32,658 nt of DNA from Bacteroidales bacterium (GTDB lineage Bacteria > Bacteroidota > Bacteroidia > Bacteroidales > Marinilabiliaceae). The stretch's first letter is position 1. Each line of letters starts with the position of its first letter. This document shows, piece by piece, positions 18,180 through 28,484 of this stretch. Location of the stretch: contig DUOK01000069.1 of NCBI GenBank assembly GCA_012838865.1, positions 1 through 32,658 of the forward strand, in the 5' to 3' direction. The notes under the pieces are model-generated. The model saw only the letters and a program-made list of their open reading frames with translations, ran no database searches and was not told the DNA's origin. A program made the position numbers and the translations under genes.

Positions 18180-18731
18180 TTAAACTTTGGCACTCTTACC
18201 GGCCTTACGACGGACAACCTCGCCCACAAAACGAATACCTTTACCTTTATAAGGCTCTGGCTTACGAAACGAACGAATCTTGGCGCAAACCTGCCCTAAG
18301 AGTTGCTTGTCAATAGACTCCAGTGTTATAATCGGGTTGCTTTTCCGGTCGGTTACAGCTTCCACCTTAACTTCTTTGGGCAACTGCATATGAATCGCAT
18401 GTGTATAACCCAGAGAGAGTTCAAGAATTTGACCGGTGGAAGTAGCACGATAGCCCACTCCGACCAGTTCCATTTTCTTCACATAACCTTCTGAAACACC
18501 AACCACCATGTTGTTAATAAGGGAACGGTAAAGACCGTGCAAGCCCCGATGGTTCTTATCGTCACTGGGACGGCTGAGCTTAACTTCACCGTCCTCAACT
18601 TCCACAGTAATGTCGGGATTAATGTTTTGTACAAGTTCTCCCTTGGGCCCTTTTACGGTAACCAATTGGTCTTTAACAGTTACGCTTACTCCGGCCGGTA
18701 TGCTAATGGGTGATTTTCCTATCCTAGACAT
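18180..18731 (-). CDS. rplF: Ribosomal protein uL6
   Basis: 50S protein near the factor-binding region. 183 residues, starting MSRIGKSPISIPAGVSVTVK, with two alpha/beta repeats; the second contains VGVGYRATSTGQILELSLG and the ending PYKGKGIRFVGEVVRRKAGK. Its start is preceded by a complete AAGGAGGT Shine-Dalgarno sequence 5 nt upstream, rare in this window. It follows rpsH at 14 nt. Confidence 0.98.
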   Translation of the reverse strand: MSRIGKSPISIPAGVSVTVKDQLVTVKGPKGELVQNINPDITVEVEDGEVKLSRPSDDKNHRGLHGLYRSLINNMVVGVSEGYVKKMELVGVGYRATSTGQILELSLGYTHAIHMQLPKEVKVEAVTDRKSNPIITLESIDKQLLGQVCAKIRSFRKPEPYKGKGIRFVGEVVRRKAGKSAKV

Positions 18732-18736
18732 GACTT

Positions 18737-18744
18737 ACCTCCTT
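18737..18744 (-). promoter_or_regulatory. Full Shine-Dalgarno before rplF
   Basis: AAGGAGGT on the minus strand, 5 nt before the rplF ATG at 18731, fully complementary to the common 16S rRNA tail. Most other genes here lack such a site. Confidence 0.8.
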
Positions 18745-18745
18745 T

Positions 18746-19141
18746 TTAATAAACGTAACACAATACTTCTCCACCAACTTTCGCATTCCGTGCTTCCTTA
18801 TCAGTCATAACACCTCTGGAAGTGGAAAGAATGGCAACACCCAAACCGTTCAATACCCGTGGAACGCTTCTGTAACCGGTATATCGGCGCAAACCGGGAG
18901 AAGACACCCGGCTCAAATGCTTAATCGCTGGGGTTTTGGAAACAGGATCGTATTTCAGGGCAATTTTAATAATGCCCTGCTTGCCGTCATCCATAAATTT
19001 GTAATTCAGGATATAACCTTTCTCCAAAAGAATTTTGGTCATCTCCTTCTTAAGGTTGGAGGCTGGAATCTCAACAACCTTGTGGCGTGCCATAATGGCA
19101 TTCCTGATACGCGTCAGGAAATCCGAAATAGGATCTGTCAT
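18746..19141 (-). CDS. rpsH: Ribosomal protein uS8
   Basis: Primary 16S rRNA-binding protein and, in E. coli, translational repressor of the spc operon. 131 residues, starting [20 protein letters not shown], with [20 protein letters not shown] near the end and the C-terminal GEVLCYVY. It follows rpsN after an unusual 64-nt gap with two inverted repeats, and precedes rplF by 14 nt. Confidence 0.98.
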   Translation of the reverse strand: MTDPISDFLTRIRNAIMARHKVVEIPASNLKKEMTKILLEKGYILNYKFMDDGKQGIIKIALKYDPVSKTPAIKHLSRVSSPGLRRYTGYRSVPRVLNGLGVAILSTSRGVMTDKEARNAKVGGEVLCYVY

Positions 19142-19162
19142 ATTTATAAAAGTTTAAATTGA

Positions 19163-19178
19163 TCCCGACAAGTCGGGA
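19163..19178. repeat. TCCCGAC palindrome between rpsN and rpsH
   Basis: TCCCGACAAGTCGGGA: 7-bp arms around AA. No T run follows on either strand. From general knowledge, palindromes with a CCCGAC/GTCGGG core are common between genes of Bacteroidota, so this is probably a dispersed repeat. Confidence 0.6.
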
Positions 19179-19193
19179 CAATATTTAATACTT

Positions 19194-19217
19194 GCCAGTT
19201 GGTACTTACCAACTGGC
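19194..19217 (-). repeat. Hairpin overlapping the rpsN stop codon
   Basis: GCCAGTTGGT (19194-19203) and ACCAACTGGC (19208-19217) form a perfect 10-bp stem with a 4-nt loop. The upstream arm in the transcript encodes the last residues and part of the stop codon of rpsN. No T run follows, so it is not a typical terminator. It could stabilise or mark a processing point in the mRNA. Confidence 0.7.
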
Positions 19218-19475
19218 CTTTCTAACTCCTGGGATCAAACCTGCTGCAGCCATCTCCCTAAATGAGATACGACTTATGCCGAACTGACGCATATAACCCT
19301 TGGGACGTCCTGTGAGCTTGCAACGGTTGTGCATACGCACAGGTGAAGCATTCTTGGGAAGCTTCTGCAAACCTTCGTAATCGCCCTCAGCTTTAAGCCG
19401 GGCCCGCTTCTCAGCATATCTGGCAACAAGCTTGGCCCGCTTTACTTCGCGGGCTTTCATTGATTCTTTTGCCAT
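19206..19475 (-). CDS. rpsN: Ribosomal protein uS14, zinc-free type
   Basis: Head protein of the 30S subunit. 89 residues, starting [20 protein letters not shown] and ending [13 protein letters not shown]. It is the longer, zinc-free form: only one Cys, in [20 protein letters not shown], whereas the zinc-binding form is about 61 residues with CxxC pairs. It follows rplE by 4 nt, and its stop codon lies inside a 10-bp hairpin. Confidence 0.98.
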   Translation of the reverse strand: MAKESMKAREVKRAKLVARYAEKRARLKAEGDYEGLQKLPKNASPVRMHNRCKLTGRPKGYMRQFGISRISFREMAAAGLIPGVRKASW

Positions 19476-19479
19476 ATAA

Positions 19480-20037
19480 CTAGTTCTTTTTTAAGTTTTT
19501 AAACGGTAATCCAAACTCACGCAAAAGTGCATAAGCTTCCTCATCGCTGTTTCCTGAGGTCACAAAGGTAATATTCATACCCATAATCTTACTTACATTA
19601 TCGATATTTATTTCAGGAAAGATGATTTGCTCAGTAACACCCAGGGTATAATTACCCCTTCCGTCGAGCTTGCTTTCAATACCTTTAAAGTCACGGATAC
19701 GTGGTAAGGCCACACGAACCAGTCGCTCCAGGAATTCATACATTTTATCGTGACGCAAGGTAACCTTAACACCAATAGGCATTTTCTTCCTCAATTTGAA
19801 GTTAGAGATGTCCTTTTTGGAATAACAGGGAACAGCTTGCTGACCGGTAATGTTGGTCAATTCCTTAACTGAAGTTTCGATCAACTTCTTGTCGGCCACA
19901 GCGGCACCAACACCCTGGTTGATGACGATCTTTTCCAAACGTGGCACCTGCATAACGCTTTTGTAGCTGAATTCCTTCTTAAGGTTGGCTACAATTTCGT
20001 CGTTGTACTTGGTTTTTAAACTAGGTGTATAGCTCAT
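19480..20037 (-). CDS. rplE: Ribosomal protein uL5
   Basis: Binds 5S rRNA and touches the P-site tRNA and S13 in the 30S head. 185 residues, starting [20 protein letters not shown], with [20 protein letters not shown] and [18 protein letters not shown] segments. Its ATG overlaps the rplX stop codon by one base (TAATG), a sign of translational coupling. Confidence 0.98.
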   Translation of the reverse strand: MSYTPSLKTKYNDEIVANLKKEFSYKSVMQVPRLEKIVINQGVGAAVADKKLIETSVKELTNITGQQAVPCYSKKDISNFKLRKKMPIGVKVTLRHDKMYEFLERLVRVALPRIRDFKGIESKLDGRGNYTLGVTEQIIFPEINIDNVSKIMGMNITFVTSGNSDEEAYALLREFGLPFKNLKKN

Positions 20038-20357
20038 TACTTGATCTCCTCTCCTGACTTTTTAGAATAACGAACCAATTTACCATTCTCCCCTTCTCTG
20101 CGACCGATACGGGTAGCCTTACCTGTAGAAGGATCCTTAAGGTTCAGATTAGAGATATGGATGGGAGCTTCCTTCTTAAGGATGCCACCCTGTGGATTTT
20201 CGGCGTTGGGTTTGGTATGTTTGCTTACCATGTTAACCCCCTCCACAATAGCACGTTGCTTTTCAGGAAAAACTTCCAACACTTTGCCTTCCTGGCCTTT
20301 GCTGGTTCCTGCATTAACAACCACTATATCGCCTTTTTTAATATGTAATTTTCCCAT
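20037..20357 (-). CDS. rplX: Ribosomal protein uL24
   Basis: Assembly-initiating 50S protein at the exit tunnel. 106 residues with a KOW motif in [19 protein letters not shown] near the N-terminus and [19 protein letters not shown] in the middle. It lies 21 nt after rplN and shares one base with rplE. Confidence 0.98.
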   Translation of the reverse strand: MGKLHIKKGDIVVVNAGTSKGQEGKVLEVFPEKQRAIVEGVNMVSKHTKPNAENPQGGILKKEAPIHISNLNLKDPSTGKATRIGRREGENGKLVRYSKKSGEEIK

Positions 20358-20378
20358 TGCTGTTTGAATCAGTATAGA

Positions 20379-20744
20379 TTAAAGCACTTCAGGCGCCAGA
20401 GATACAATTTTCATATATCCTTCGCGCAATTCACGGGGTACGGGACCAAAAATACGGGTCCCGCGCATTTCACCGGCATTGTTCAGCAACACACAAGCAT
20501 TGTCGTCAAAACGGATGTATGAACCATCCGCCCTTCTGACTTCTTTCTTGGTACGCACCACAACGGCCTTACTTACTGTACCCTTTTTCATATCAGAAGA
20601 GGGGCCAGCGCTCTTTATAGTTACCACAATACGGTCGCCCACAGAAGCATATCTGCGTCCGGTACCGCCTAATACACGGATGCAAAGGACTTCCCTGGCT
20701 CCGCTGTTGTCGGCAACATTTAATCTGGATTCCTGCTGTATCAT
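20379..20744 (-). CDS. rplN: Ribosomal protein uL14
   Basis: 50S protein forming an intersubunit bridge, also the docking site of the silencing factor RsfS. 121 residues, starting [20 protein letters not shown], with a central beta-barrel and the ending [11 protein letters not shown]. It lies only 2 nt after rpsQ. In E. coli it begins the spc operon; here no promoter space separates it from the S10 genes. Confidence 0.98.
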   Translation of the reverse strand: MIQQESRLNVADNSGAREVLCIRVLGGTGRRYASVGDRIVVTIKSAGPSSDMKKGTVSKAVVVRTKKEVRRADGSYIRFDDNACVLLNNAGEMRGTRIFGPVPRELREGYMKIVSLAPEVL

Positions 20745-20746
20745 GT

Positions 20747-21004
20747 TTACTTAGCTCTTTCAATGATTTCAACTAATCTCCAACGCTTGGACTTACTCAG
20801 AGGACGGGTCTCCATAATTTTTACGGTATCCCCCTCATGGCCGTTGTTCTGCTCATCGTGCGCGTAAAACTTCTTGGTCTTTTTCATAAACTTCCCATAA
20901 ATGGGGTGTTTCTCGCGAACCACAACACTCACGACGATGGTTTTATCCATCTTTTCGCTCACCACAACGCCTATACGTTCTTTTCTCAAATTTCTTGTTT
21001 CCAT
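20747..21004 (-). CDS. rpsQ: Ribosomal protein uS17
   Basis: Primary 16S rRNA-binding protein with an OB fold. 85 residues, starting [20 protein letters not shown], with [20 protein letters not shown] and the later [19 protein letters not shown]. It lies between rpmC (8 nt) and rplN (2 nt). Confidence 0.98.
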   Translation of the reverse strand: METRNLRKERIGVVVSEKMDKTIVVSVVVREKHPIYGKFMKKTKKFYAHDEQNNGHEGDTVKIMETRPLSKSKRWRLVEIIERAK

Positions 21005-21012
21005 CTGCTTAA

Positions 21013-21210
21013 TTATTTTTCATTAAGTTGCTTCTGACGCAGAATGGTCAGCATACGCGCAATGTTCCTACGTGTTTGTCTGATCTTCATTGGGTTTTCC
21101 AACGGAGAAATGTGGTGGTTGAGATTCATACGAACGAGTTCCTGCTTCTCAGCATCAAGACGCTCCTCGATCTCACTAATGGTCATTTCTATTATCTCGG
21201 AAGTTTTCAT
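21013..21210 (-). CDS. rpmC: Ribosomal protein uL29
   Basis: Small helical 50S protein at the tunnel exit, beside the docking site of trigger factor and SRP. 65 residues in two antiparallel helices; the second carries the signature [20 protein letters not shown]. It lies 3 nt after rplP. Confidence 0.97.
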   Translation of the reverse strand: MKTSEIIEMTISEIEERLDAEKQELVRMNLNHHISPLENPMKIRQTRRNIARMLTILRQKQLNEK

Positions 21211-21213
21211 CGC

Positions 21214-21645
21214 TTACGCATTTGTAGATTCAACAAAATCCCTTCTCACAACAAACTTGGTGGTAACGGGCAACTTCTGAGCAGCAAGACGCAAAGCCTC
21301 TTTGGCCACTTCGAAGGGTACACCATCACACTCAATAAGAATGCGTCCGGGCGTAACTGGAGCAACAAAGCCTTCCGGGCTACCTTTACCTTTACCCATA
21401 CGAACTTCTGCGGGTTTCTTGGTAATGGGTTTGTCGGGGAAGATACGAATCCATATCTGACCTTGACGCTGCATATAACGGGTAACGGCAACCCTTGCCG
21501 CTTCTATTTGACGGCCGGTAATCCACTTGCTTTGGAGCGACTTGATACCGAATGAGCCAAAGGCCAGTTCGTGACCTCTTTGCGCATTCCCCTTCATCCG
21601 TCCTTTTTGCTGCCGTCTAAACTTAACTTTTTTTGGTTGTAACAT
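21214..21645 (-). CDS. rplP: Ribosomal protein uL16
   Basis: 50S protein near the A-site tRNA, needed for peptidyl-transferase centre maturation. 143 residues, starting [20 protein letters not shown], with [20 protein letters not shown] and [20 protein letters not shown]. It follows rpsC by 32 nt and precedes rpmC by 3 nt. Confidence 0.98.
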   Translation of the reverse strand: MLQPKKVKFRRQQKGRMKGNAQRGHELAFGSFGIKSLQSKWITGRQIEAARVAVTRYMQRQGQIWIRIFPDKPITKKPAEVRMGKGKGSPEGFVAPVTPGRILIECDGVPFEVAKEALRLAAQKLPVTTKFVVRRDFVESTNA

Positions 21646-21677
21646 CTTTCCTGAGTCTATTAAAGGTTAACAGATGA

Positions 21678-22397
21678 TTACTTTCTTTTCCTCTTGAAGC
21701 CACCACCCTGCGGACCTTTACGGTTACCACCGGCAGTTTCCTTGGCATTGAAGTTGGGTGATAAATCCGGTTTCCCGTAAATTTCACCTTTACAAATCCA
21801 AACCTTAATACCAATCAAACCGGTTTTAGTAAGGGCTTCTGCCTGAGCGTAATCAATATCGGCACGGAAGGTGTGCAAAGGAGTACGTCCTTCCTTGTAC
21901 ATTTCTGAACGGGCCATTTCAGCACCATTCAAACGACCGGAAACCTGAATTTTAATTCCCTCTGCTCCCATTCTCATGGTTGAAGCAATGGCCATTTTAG
22001 TAGCACGACGGTAGGCGATACGTCCTTCCAGCTGACGTGCAATGTTATTGGCCACAATAAGGGCATCCAACTCAGGACGTTTCACCTCAAAGATATTGAT
22101 TTGAACCTCCTTGTCAGTAATCTTCTTAAGCTCTTCCTTCAGCTTATCAACCTCAGCTCCACCTTTCCCGATAATGATTCCGGGACGTGCAGTATAAACT
22201 GTAATGGTAATTAACTTAAGTGTACGTTCTATAATAATGCGCGAAATACTGGCTTTAGCCAGACGAGCATTCAAATACTTACGGATTTTGAAATCTTCCA
22301 GCAGTTTATCGCCGTAGTTCTTTCCTCCGAACCAGTTGGAATCCCATCCGCGGATGATCCCCAACCTGTTGCTTATTGGATTTACTTTTTGTCCCAT
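21678..22397 (-). CDS. rpsC: Ribosomal protein uS3
   Basis: 30S protein at the mRNA entry site, with helicase function together with S4 and S5. 239 residues, starting [20 protein letters not shown]. The KH domain carries [19 protein letters not shown]; the C-terminal domain has [21 protein letters not shown] basic Gly-rich tail ends the protein. It follows rplV by 7 nt. Confidence 0.98.
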   Translation of the reverse strand: MGQKVNPISNRLGIIRGWDSNWFGGKNYGDKLLEDFKIRKYLNARLAKASISRIIIERTLKLITITVYTARPGIIIGKGGAEVDKLKEELKKITDKEVQINIFEVKRPELDALIVANNIARQLEGRIAYRRATKMAIASTMRMGAEGIKIQVSGRLNGAEMARSEMYKEGRTPLHTFRADIDYAQAEALTKTGLIGIKVWICKGEIYGKPDLSPNFNAKETAGGNRKGPQGGGFKRKRK

Positions 22398-22404
22398 CTG
22401 CCTG

Positions 22405-22821
22405 TTAGTTTTCCTGGTTTTCGTTAGTTACTTTGCTGTCCACGAGAATGGTCACGTGGTTTGACCTCTTACGAATTCTGTGTGCACGGCCCTGGGGAGC
22501 AGGACGCAAACGCTTCAAAATTCGACCTGAGTCAACATAAGCTTCTTTCACAAAAAGGTTGGCATCTTCCAAACGCTGACCTTCATTCTTCTCTTTCCAG
22601 TTGGCAACTGCAGACAATAAGAGCTTTTCTACACTGCGTGACGCTTCTTTAGTAGAAAATTTGAGGATATCGAGGGCCAGATTCACCTCTTTACCGCGTA
22701 TCAGGTCCACCACCAGCCGCATTTTACGGGGCGAGGTGGGCACATTGCGCAGCTTGGCATAAGCCTGGTTCTTTCTGGCTTCTTTCAGTTGTTCTGCTTT
22801 TATTCTTTTTCTTGCACCCAT
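22405..22821 (-). CDS. rplV: Ribosomal protein uL22
   Basis: 50S protein whose loop lines the exit tunnel at the macrolide-sensitive constriction. 138 residues, beginning with a basic extension [20 protein letters not shown] before the core [20 protein letters not shown]. The signature [16 protein letters not shown] lies near the end. It follows rpsS by 36 nt. Confidence 0.98.
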   Translation of the reverse strand: MGARKRIKAEQLKEARKNQAYAKLRNVPTSPRKMRLVVDLIRGKEVNLALDILKFSTKEASRSVEKLLLSAVANWKEKNEGQRLEDANLFVKEAYVDSGRILKRLRPAPQGRAHRIRKRSNHVTILVDSKVTNENQEN

Positions 22822-22857
22822 TTTTATTGCATTAAAGGTATTAACACTATCAGGCTA

Positions 22858-23127
22858 TTAACGTTTCTTATTGCCTGAATGACCACGGTAGGTCCGTGTT
22901 GGCGCAAATTCGCCCAATTTATGTCCCACCATGTTCTCGGTGACATAAACAGGAATGAATTTGTTCCCATTGTGTACAGCTATGGTATGTCCCACAAATT
23001 CAGGGGAAATCATAGAAGCCCTGGCCCATGTCTTAATCACTGTCTTTTTGCCGGAGTCGTTCAAGGCTAAAACTTTCCGCTCCAGCTTATAGTTGATATA
23101 AGGCCCTTTTTTTAATGATCTGCTCAT
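22858..23127 (-). CDS. rpsS: Ribosomal protein uS19
   Basis: 30S head protein that forms a complex with S13. 89 residues, starting [20 protein letters not shown], with [20 protein letters not shown] and [20 protein letters not shown], the family signature. It lies 20 nt after rplB and 36 nt before rplV. Confidence 0.98.
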   Translation of the reverse strand: MSRSLKKGPYINYKLERKVLALNDSGKKTVIKTWARASMISPEFVGHTIAVHNGNKFIPVYVTENMVGHKLGEFAPTRTYRGHSGNKKR

Positions 23128-23147
23128 AATCTCAATGAATTAACCGG

Positions 23148-23972
23148 TTACTTTTTTCTCTTTTCAAGAATGTACTTGCTGGAAGCTTTCTTGGGCGCAC
23201 GGGTTTTGTAACCCTTGGCCAAAAGTCCCTTTCTTGAGCGTGGATGACCACCGGAAGCACGACCTTCACCACCACCCATCGGGTGATCTACGGGGTTCAT
23301 ACCCACACCACGAACGCGGGGACGACGACCAAGCCATCTGCTTCGACCTGCCTTACCAGACTGTTCCAGTGCGTGGTCTGAATTACCAACAGCACCAATG
23401 GTGGCACGACAAGTTGTCAAGACCATTCGGGATTCACCGGAGGGAAGACGTAAAACTACGTACTTTCCTTCACGAGCAGCCAATTGGGCAAATGTACCGG
23501 CACTACGAGCCATAGCTCCTCCTTTGCCGGGTTGCAGTTCAATATTATGAACAATGGTACCAAGCGGAATCTCGCCCAGGGGCAGCGTGTTTCCGATTTC
23601 GGGAGCAGTCCCGCTGCCCGAAGCCAGTTCCATACCTACCTGCAAACCGTTAGGTGCAAGGATGTAGCGTTTTTCTCCATCTGCATAAACCAGCAAGGCA
23701 ATCCGAGCACTCCTGTTGGGGTCGTACTGAATGGATTCTACCTTTGCCAGAACACCGTCTTTATTTCTTTTGAAATCGATTACCCGGTACTTCCTTTTGT
23801 GTCCACCTCCAAGGTAGCGCATGGTCATTTTACCTGTGTTGTTACGACCACCGCTCTTCTTCAAAGGCTTCAGCAAGGATTTCTCTGGTACACTTGAGGT
23901 AATCGCATCAAATGCACCAATAATTTTGTGTCTCTGCCCCGGTGTTGTGGGCTTTAGCTTTCTTACTGCCAT
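23148..23972 (-). CDS. rplB: Ribosomal protein uL2
   Basis: Core 23S rRNA-binding protein near the peptidyl-transferase centre, needed for subunit joining. 274 residues, with [20 protein letters not shown] near the start and the signature [17 protein letters not shown], which contains the conserved His. The spacing of 5 nt to rplW and 20 nt to rpsS indicates co-translation. Confidence 0.98.
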   Translation of the reverse strand: MAVRKLKPTTPGQRHKIIGAFDAITSSVPEKSLLKPLKKSGGRNNTGKMTMRYLGGGHKRKYRVIDFKRNKDGVLAKVESIQYDPNRSARIALLVYADGEKRYILAPNGLQVGMELASGSGTAPEIGNTLPLGEIPLGTIVHNIELQPGKGGAMARSAGTFAQLAAREGKYVVLRLPSGESRMVLTTCRATIGAVGNSDHALEQSGKAGRSRWLGRRPRVRGVGMNPVDHPMGGGEGRASGGHPRSRKGLLAKGYKTRAPKKASSKYILEKRKK

Positions 23973-23977
23973 TTTAC

Positions 23978-24268
23978 TTAGATATTGCTATAAAAATCAA
24001 TTTTATCTCCATCTACCAATGTTACAACAGCTTTTTTGTAAGCAGCAGTTCGTCCTGCAATTACACCACTTTTGGTGTAACGCGACTTGCTTTTACCTGC
24101 ATAACGCATGGTATTAACCGAAGCTACAGTAACATTGTACATCTCTTCAACAGCCTTCTTGATCTGCAACTTATTAACATCGCGTTTCACAACAAAGCCA
24201 TAACTGTTCAGGGTTTCCCCCTGGTGGGTCATCTTCTCAGTGACGATTGGTTTTACTATTACATCCAT
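23978..24268 (-). CDS. rplW: Ribosomal protein uL23
   Basis: Tunnel-exit protein and main docking site for trigger factor and SRP. 96 residues, starting [20 protein letters not shown], with [20 protein letters not shown] and [21 protein letters not shown] complete AAGGAGGT lies 5 nt before its ATG and overlaps the rplD stop codon. Confidence 0.98.
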   Translation of the reverse strand: MDVIVKPIVTEKMTHQGETLNSYGFVVKRDVNKLQIKKAVEEMYNVTVASVNTMRYAGKSKSRYTKSGVIAGRTAAYKKAVVTLVDGDKIDFYSNI

Positions 24269-24273
24269 GACTG

Positions 24274-24281
24274 ACCTCCTT
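24274..24281 (-). promoter_or_regulatory. Full Shine-Dalgarno before rplW
   Basis: AAGGAGGT on the minus strand, with the first two bases belonging to the rplD stop codon TAA, 5 nt before the rplW ATG. Spacing and sequence equal those at rplF. Confidence 0.8.
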
Positions 24282-24909
24282 ATTCGTTAAAAAGTTTTCC
24301 GATTTGCTCTACAGAGCTTTCAGTAAGCAGCAAATACTGAGCTTTCATGATGCTGTAAGTATTCAATCCGGAAGCCACGGAAACCTCAGTTCTGGGAAGA
24401 TTACGGGCCGAAAGCAAAACATTGCGGTTTTCGGTTCCCAATACCAGCAGAGACCTTTTTCCATCAAGCTGCAGACTCTTGCGAATGGCATTGAACTCCT
24501 TTGTTTTGGGCGCTTCAAAAGAAAAATCTTCCACCACCAAAATCTCGTTGTTCTTAGCCTTATGTGCTAAAGCGGAAAAGCGGGCCAATTGCTTCACTTT
24601 CTTATTCAGCTTGAAGCTGTAGTTACGGGGACGGGGACCAAAAATTCGGCCTCCGCCACGAAAAACGGGACTCTTAATGCTGCCTGCACGTGCTGTACCG
24701 GTTCCCTTTTGCTTCTTAATTTTACGTGTACTACCAGAAACCTCATTACGCTCCTTGGCCTTATGGGTTCCCTGACGATTGTTGGCCAAATACTGCTTTA
24801 CATCCAGATAAATGGCATGATCGTTGGGCTCTATGGCAAAAATTGAATCAGGTAACTCAATCTTGCGTCCGGTATCTTCTCCTTTTATATTTACTATGTT
24901 CAGTTCCAT
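24280..24909 (-). CDS. rplD: Ribosomal protein uL4
   Basis: 50S protein with a tunnel-reaching loop; in E. coli it also represses the S10 operon. 209 residues, with [40 protein letters not shown] and the later [20 protein letters not shown]. Its ATG shares one base with the rplC stop codon (TAATG), and its own stop codon merges with the rplW Shine-Dalgarno. Confidence 0.98.
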   Translation of the reverse strand: MELNIVNIKGEDTGRKIELPDSIFAIEPNDHAIYLDVKQYLANNRQGTHKAKERNEVSGSTRKIKKQKGTGTARAGSIKSPVFRGGGRIFGPRPRNYSFKLNKKVKQLARFSALAHKAKNNEILVVEDFSFEAPKTKEFNAIRKSLQLDGKRSLLVLGTENRNVLLSARNLPRTEVSVASGLNTYSIMKAQYLLLTESSVEQIGKLFNE

Positions 24910-25526
24910 TACATTTCAATAATTAGATATGAACCATTAGCGCCCGGTACCGATCCTTTAACTAAAATCAGATTGTTTTCGGGAATCACTTTTAACACTC
25001 TCAGGTTTTCCACTTTCACACGGTCTCCACCGGTACGTCCGGCCATCCGCATTCCCTTAAACACACGTGAGGGAAATGAAGAAGCACCCAAAGAACCTGG
25101 TGCCCTGCCCCGGTTGTGCTGACCGTGGGTTTGTCCACCTACACCACCAAAGCCGTGACGCTTTACAACCCCCTGAAAACCCTTACCTTTTGATAAGCCG
25201 GTAACGTCTACAAAAGTGTCCTCTTCAATGATGTCGACAGAAACTACATCGCCCAGTTTGAACTCATTCTCAAAATCCTTGAATTCAACCAGCTTGGCCT
25301 TTGGAGTGGTACCTGCTTTCTGAAAATGGCCCTGTTGGGGCTTGGTGGTACTCTTCTCACGTTTTTCGTCGAACGCAAGCTGAACAGCAGCATACCCATC
25401 GGTTTCTGCTGTTTTTACCTGAGTCACGACGCAAGGACCAGCTTCGATAACAGTGCATGGTACATTTTTACCCTCGGCACTGAAAACGGAAGTCATTCCG
25501 ATTTTTTTTCCAATTAATCCTGGCAT
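24909..25526 (-). CDS. rplC: Ribosomal protein uL3
   Basis: Early-assembly 50S protein reaching the peptidyl-transferase centre. 205 residues, starting [20 protein letters not shown], with the rRNA-penetrating loop [19 protein letters not shown], which includes the Gln that is often methylated. It lies 23 nt after rpsJ and overlaps rplD by one base. Confidence 0.98.
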   Translation of the reverse strand: MPGLIGKKIGMTSVFSAEGKNVPCTVIEAGPCVVTQVKTAETDGYAAVQLAFDEKREKSTTKPQQGHFQKAGTTPKAKLVEFKDFENEFKLGDVVSVDIIEEDTFVDVTGLSKGKGFQGVVKRHGFGGVGGQTHGQHNRGRAPGSLGASSFPSRVFKGMRMAGRTGGDRVKVENLRVLKVIPENNLILVKGSVPGANGSYLIIEM

Positions 25527-25549
25527 TGCTTGTGATTTTTAATTAATTA

Positions 25550-25855
25550 TCAAACTTTGATTTCAACTTCCACACCACTGGGAAGTTCAAGTTTCATCAG
25601 CGCGTCAATGGTCTTCGCAGTAGAGCTGTAAATGTCGATCAAACGCTTGTAGGACGACAATTGAAACTGCTCTCTGGACTTCTTATTAACGAAGGTGGAA
25701 CGCAATACAGTGAAAACCCTTTTGTGGGTAGGCAACGGAATGGGACCGCTAACAACAGCCCCGGTGCTCTTCACTGTTTTTACGATCTTCTCGGCAGACT
25801 TGTCTACCAAATTGTGATCGTAGGATTTCAGCTTAATTCTTATTTTTTGATTCAT
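25550..25855 (-). CDS. rpsJ: Ribosomal protein uS10
   Basis: 30S head protein, also known as NusE in antitermination complexes with NusB. 101 residues, starting [20 protein letters not shown], with the loop [17 protein letters not shown]. It lies 22 nt after fusA with no room for a tuf gene, so the str and S10 sections are joined directly. Confidence 0.98.
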   Translation of the reverse strand: MNQKIRIKLKSYDHNLVDKSAEKIVKTVKSTGAVVSGPIPLPTHKRVFTVLRSTFVNKKSREQFQLSSYKRLIDIYSSTAKTIDALMKLELPSGVEVEIKV

Positions 25856-25877
25856 AGCTATTTATGCGAACGAGTTC

Positions 25878-27986
25878 TTACAATAATTCGACTTTACCTT
25901 TGGCTTCTTTAACCACTTCCACTGCGATGGATTTAGACACCTCTTCGTAGTGAGAAAATTCCATGGATGAAGTGGCACGACCCGATGAAATGGTACGCAA
26001 GGCAGTAACATATCCAAACATCTCCGCCAAAGGCACACGGGCTTTAACCACGCGGGCACCAGCTTTGGATTCCATACCCTCCACCTGACCACGACGCTTG
26101 TTGAAGTCACCAATAATGTCACCCATATACTCTTCGGGAGTTACTACTTCCACCTTCATAATGGGCTCAAGCAATACCGGCTTGGCTTTAGCACAAGCCG
26201 CCTTGAAGGCCTGACGAGCAGCAATCTCAAAAGAAAGCTGATCGGAGTCAACCGGGTGGAAAGATCCATCCAACAGTTCCACTTTCAGGTTTTCAACGGT
26301 AAATCCAGCCAAAACACCATTCTGCATAGCGTTTTTGAAACCTTTTTCTACAGATGGAATGTATTCCTTAGGCACATTACCACCCTTCACCAGGTCAACA
26401 AACTGCAAGCCCGTCTTTCCTTCGTCAATGGGACCAACTTTAACAATGATGTCGGCAAATTTACCACGACCACCAGTCTGCTTCTTAAACACCTCACGGT
26501 GTTCTACAGTAGCGCCAATGGCTTCCTTGTAATTTACCTGAGGACGTCCCTGGTTACACTCTACTTTGAACTCGCGCTTCAGACGATCGATAATCACCTC
26601 CAGGTGCAACTCACCCATACCGCTGATTACAGTCTGACCACTCTCTTCGTCGGTCTGAACACGGAAGGTGGGATCTTCCTCAGCCAACTTGGCCAAACCA
26701 GTACCCAGCTTGTCGATGTCCTTCTGACTCTTGGGCTCCACGGATACACCAATCACGGGATCGGGGAATTCCATAGATTCCAAAGCGATGGGATGCTTCT
26801 CGTCGCACAAGGTATCTCCGGTACGCAAGTCTTTGAAACCAACACCGGCACAAATATCTCCGGCAGAAATGCTGTCAATAGGCATCTGCTTGTTTGACTT
26901 CATCCGGTAAAGTCGAGAAATACGTTCTTTTTTACCACTACGGGTATTCAGAACATAGGAACCGGCATCGAGCGTTCCGGCATATACACGAATAAAGGCC
27001 AGACGACCTACAAAAGGATCGGTGGCAATTTTAAATGCTAAAGCAGTGAAGGGAGCCTCGGGTACCTGCTTACGACCCTCTTCCTCCTCGGTATTGGGAT
27101 TAACCCCAACAACATCTGCAATATCGGTGGGAGCAGGCAAATAACGTATAATACCATCAATAAGGCGCTGAACACCCTTGTTCTTGAATGAAGCACCACA
27201 CATCATGGGTACAATTTTCATATCAATGGTAGCCTGACGGATAACATTGATCAGCTGATCACCGGTGATCGAATCTGGGTCTTCGAAGAATTTCTCCATG
27301 AGCTCATCGTCGTACTCGGCTACTGCCTCAACGAGTTTCCCACGCCACTCAGCTACTTCGTCCACCATATCGGCTGGCACTTCCTCTATCTCGTAACGCT
27401 GACCCAGTGTTTCGTCATCGTACCAAACAATCGCTTTGTTCTCAATCAGGTCAACAACTCCTTTAAAAGTCTCTTCGGCTCCGATTGGAATCTGAATGGG
27501 CACCGGATTGGCTCCCAAAACTTCACGAACCTGGCGTACCACTTCAAAGAAGTTGGCACCGGAACGGTCCATCTTGTTTACAAATCCAATACGCGGTACA
27601 TGGTATTTATTGGCCTGACGCCAAACGGTCTCCGACTGAGGCTCTACACCCCCTACGGCACAAAACAAGGCCACAGCACCATCCAAAACCCGCAGCGAAC
27701 GCTCCACCTCAACGGTGAAGTCAACGTGACCCGGGGTATCAATAATGTTGATCTTATATTCCTCGTCTCTGTACATCCATTGGGTACTGATGGCTGCAGA
27801 AGTGATGGTAATACCACGCTCCTGCTCCTGTTCCATCCAGTCCATAGTAGCTGAACCATCGTGGGTTTCGCCAATCTTATGGGTAATACCGGTGAAAAAC
27901 AGGATGCGCTCGGTAGTCGTCGTCTTACCGGCGTCAATGTGAGCCATAATCCCAATATTCCTTGTATATTTTAAGTCTTTTGCCAT
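25878..27986 (-). CDS. fusA: Elongation factor G
   Basis: GTPase that drives translocation and, with RRF, ribosome recycling. 702 residues, a normal length. GTP-binding motifs are complete: G1 [10 protein letters not shown] near residue 16, GITITSAA switch I, G3 DTPGHVDF and G4 NKMD. Domain II to V features follow, including [18 protein letters not shown] and the C-terminal [18 protein letters not shown] and [16 protein letters not shown]. It lies 21 nt after rpsG and 22 nt before rpsJ. I see no sign that it is a duplicate of the specialised EF-G2 type. Confidence 0.98.
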   Translation of the reverse strand: MAKDLKYTRNIGIMAHIDAGKTTTTERILFFTGITHKIGETHDGSATMDWMEQEQERGITITSAAISTQWMYRDEEYKINIIDTPGHVDFTVEVERSLRVLDGAVALFCAVGGVEPQSETVWRQANKYHVPRIGFVNKMDRSGANFFEVVRQVREVLGANPVPIQIPIGAEETFKGVVDLIENKAIVWYDDETLGQRYEIEEVPADMVDEVAEWRGKLVEAVAEYDDELMEKFFEDPDSITGDQLINVIRQATIDMKIVPMMCGASFKNKGVQRLIDGIIRYLPAPTDIADVVGVNPNTEEEEGRKQVPEAPFTALAFKIATDPFVGRLAFIRVYAGTLDAGSYVLNTRSGKKERISRLYRMKSNKQMPIDSISAGDICAGVGFKDLRTGDTLCDEKHPIALESMEFPDPVIGVSVEPKSQKDIDKLGTGLAKLAEEDPTFRVQTDEESGQTVISGMGELHLEVIIDRLKREFKVECNQGRPQVNYKEAIGATVEHREVFKKQTGGRGKFADIIVKVGPIDEGKTGLQFVDLVKGGNVPKEYIPSVEKGFKNAMQNGVLAGFTVENLKVELLDGSFHPVDSDQLSFEIAARQAFKAACAKAKPVLLEPIMKVEVVTPEEYMGDIIGDFNKRRGQVEGMESKAGARVVKARVPLAEMFGYVTALRTISSGRATSSMEFSHYEEVSKSIAVEVVKEAKGKVELL

Positions 27987-28007
27987 TAGTTTACTAAAAT
28001 CAAAGGA

Positions 28008-28484
28008 TTAAAATCTAAAGTGGGCAAACGCACGGTTGGCTTCCGCCATTCTATGCATGTCTTCTTTCTTCTTGTAAGCGCCGCCCTCCTGGTTGTATGC
28101 AGCAACAATTTCAGCGGCCAATTTATCGGCCATGGATTTACCGCTCCGCTTACGTGCAAAAAGAATCAGGTTCTTCATACTGTAAGAAACTTTACGCTCA
28201 GCGCGGATTTCGGTAGGTACCTGGAAGGTAGCACCACCTACACGGCGGCTCTTCACCTCTACGTTGGGAGTAACGTTTTCCAGGGCTTTTTTCCAGATTT
28301 CGAGTACAGACTTGCCTTCTTTCTCGGCTTTGTCCTTAATCTGATCGAGTGCAGAATAGAAAATGCTGTAGGAAATAGACTTCTTTCCATCCAACATCAG
28401 GTTATTCACAAACTGGGTAACCAAAGTGTCGTTAAACTTTGGATCGGGTAGAATCACCCTCTTTTTTGGTTTACTCTTTCTCAT
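28008..28484 (-). CDS. rpsG: Ribosomal protein uS7
   Basis: Primary binding protein of the 30S head; in E. coli it represses its own operon by binding the rpsL-rpsG spacer. 158 residues, starting [20 protein letters not shown], with [20 protein letters not shown], the decoding-side segment [17 protein letters not shown] and the C-terminal [10 protein letters not shown] 121-nt spacer separates it from rpsL. Confidence 0.98.
   Translation of the reverse strand: MRKSKPKKRVILPDPKFNDTLVTQFVNNLMLDGKKSISYSIFYSALDQIKDKAEKEGKSVLEIWKKALENVTPNVEVKSRRVGGATFQVPTEIRAERKVSYSMKNLILFARKRSGKSMADKLAAEIVAAYNQEGGAYKKKEDMHRMAEANRAFAHFRF

Noticed and set aside
19194-19217. Terminator after rpsN
   Set aside because: No T run follows and the operon continues immediately with rpsH.
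26256-26897. Open frame of 213 codons on the plus strand
   Set aside because: Antisense to fusA; a by-product of the codon use of that gene.
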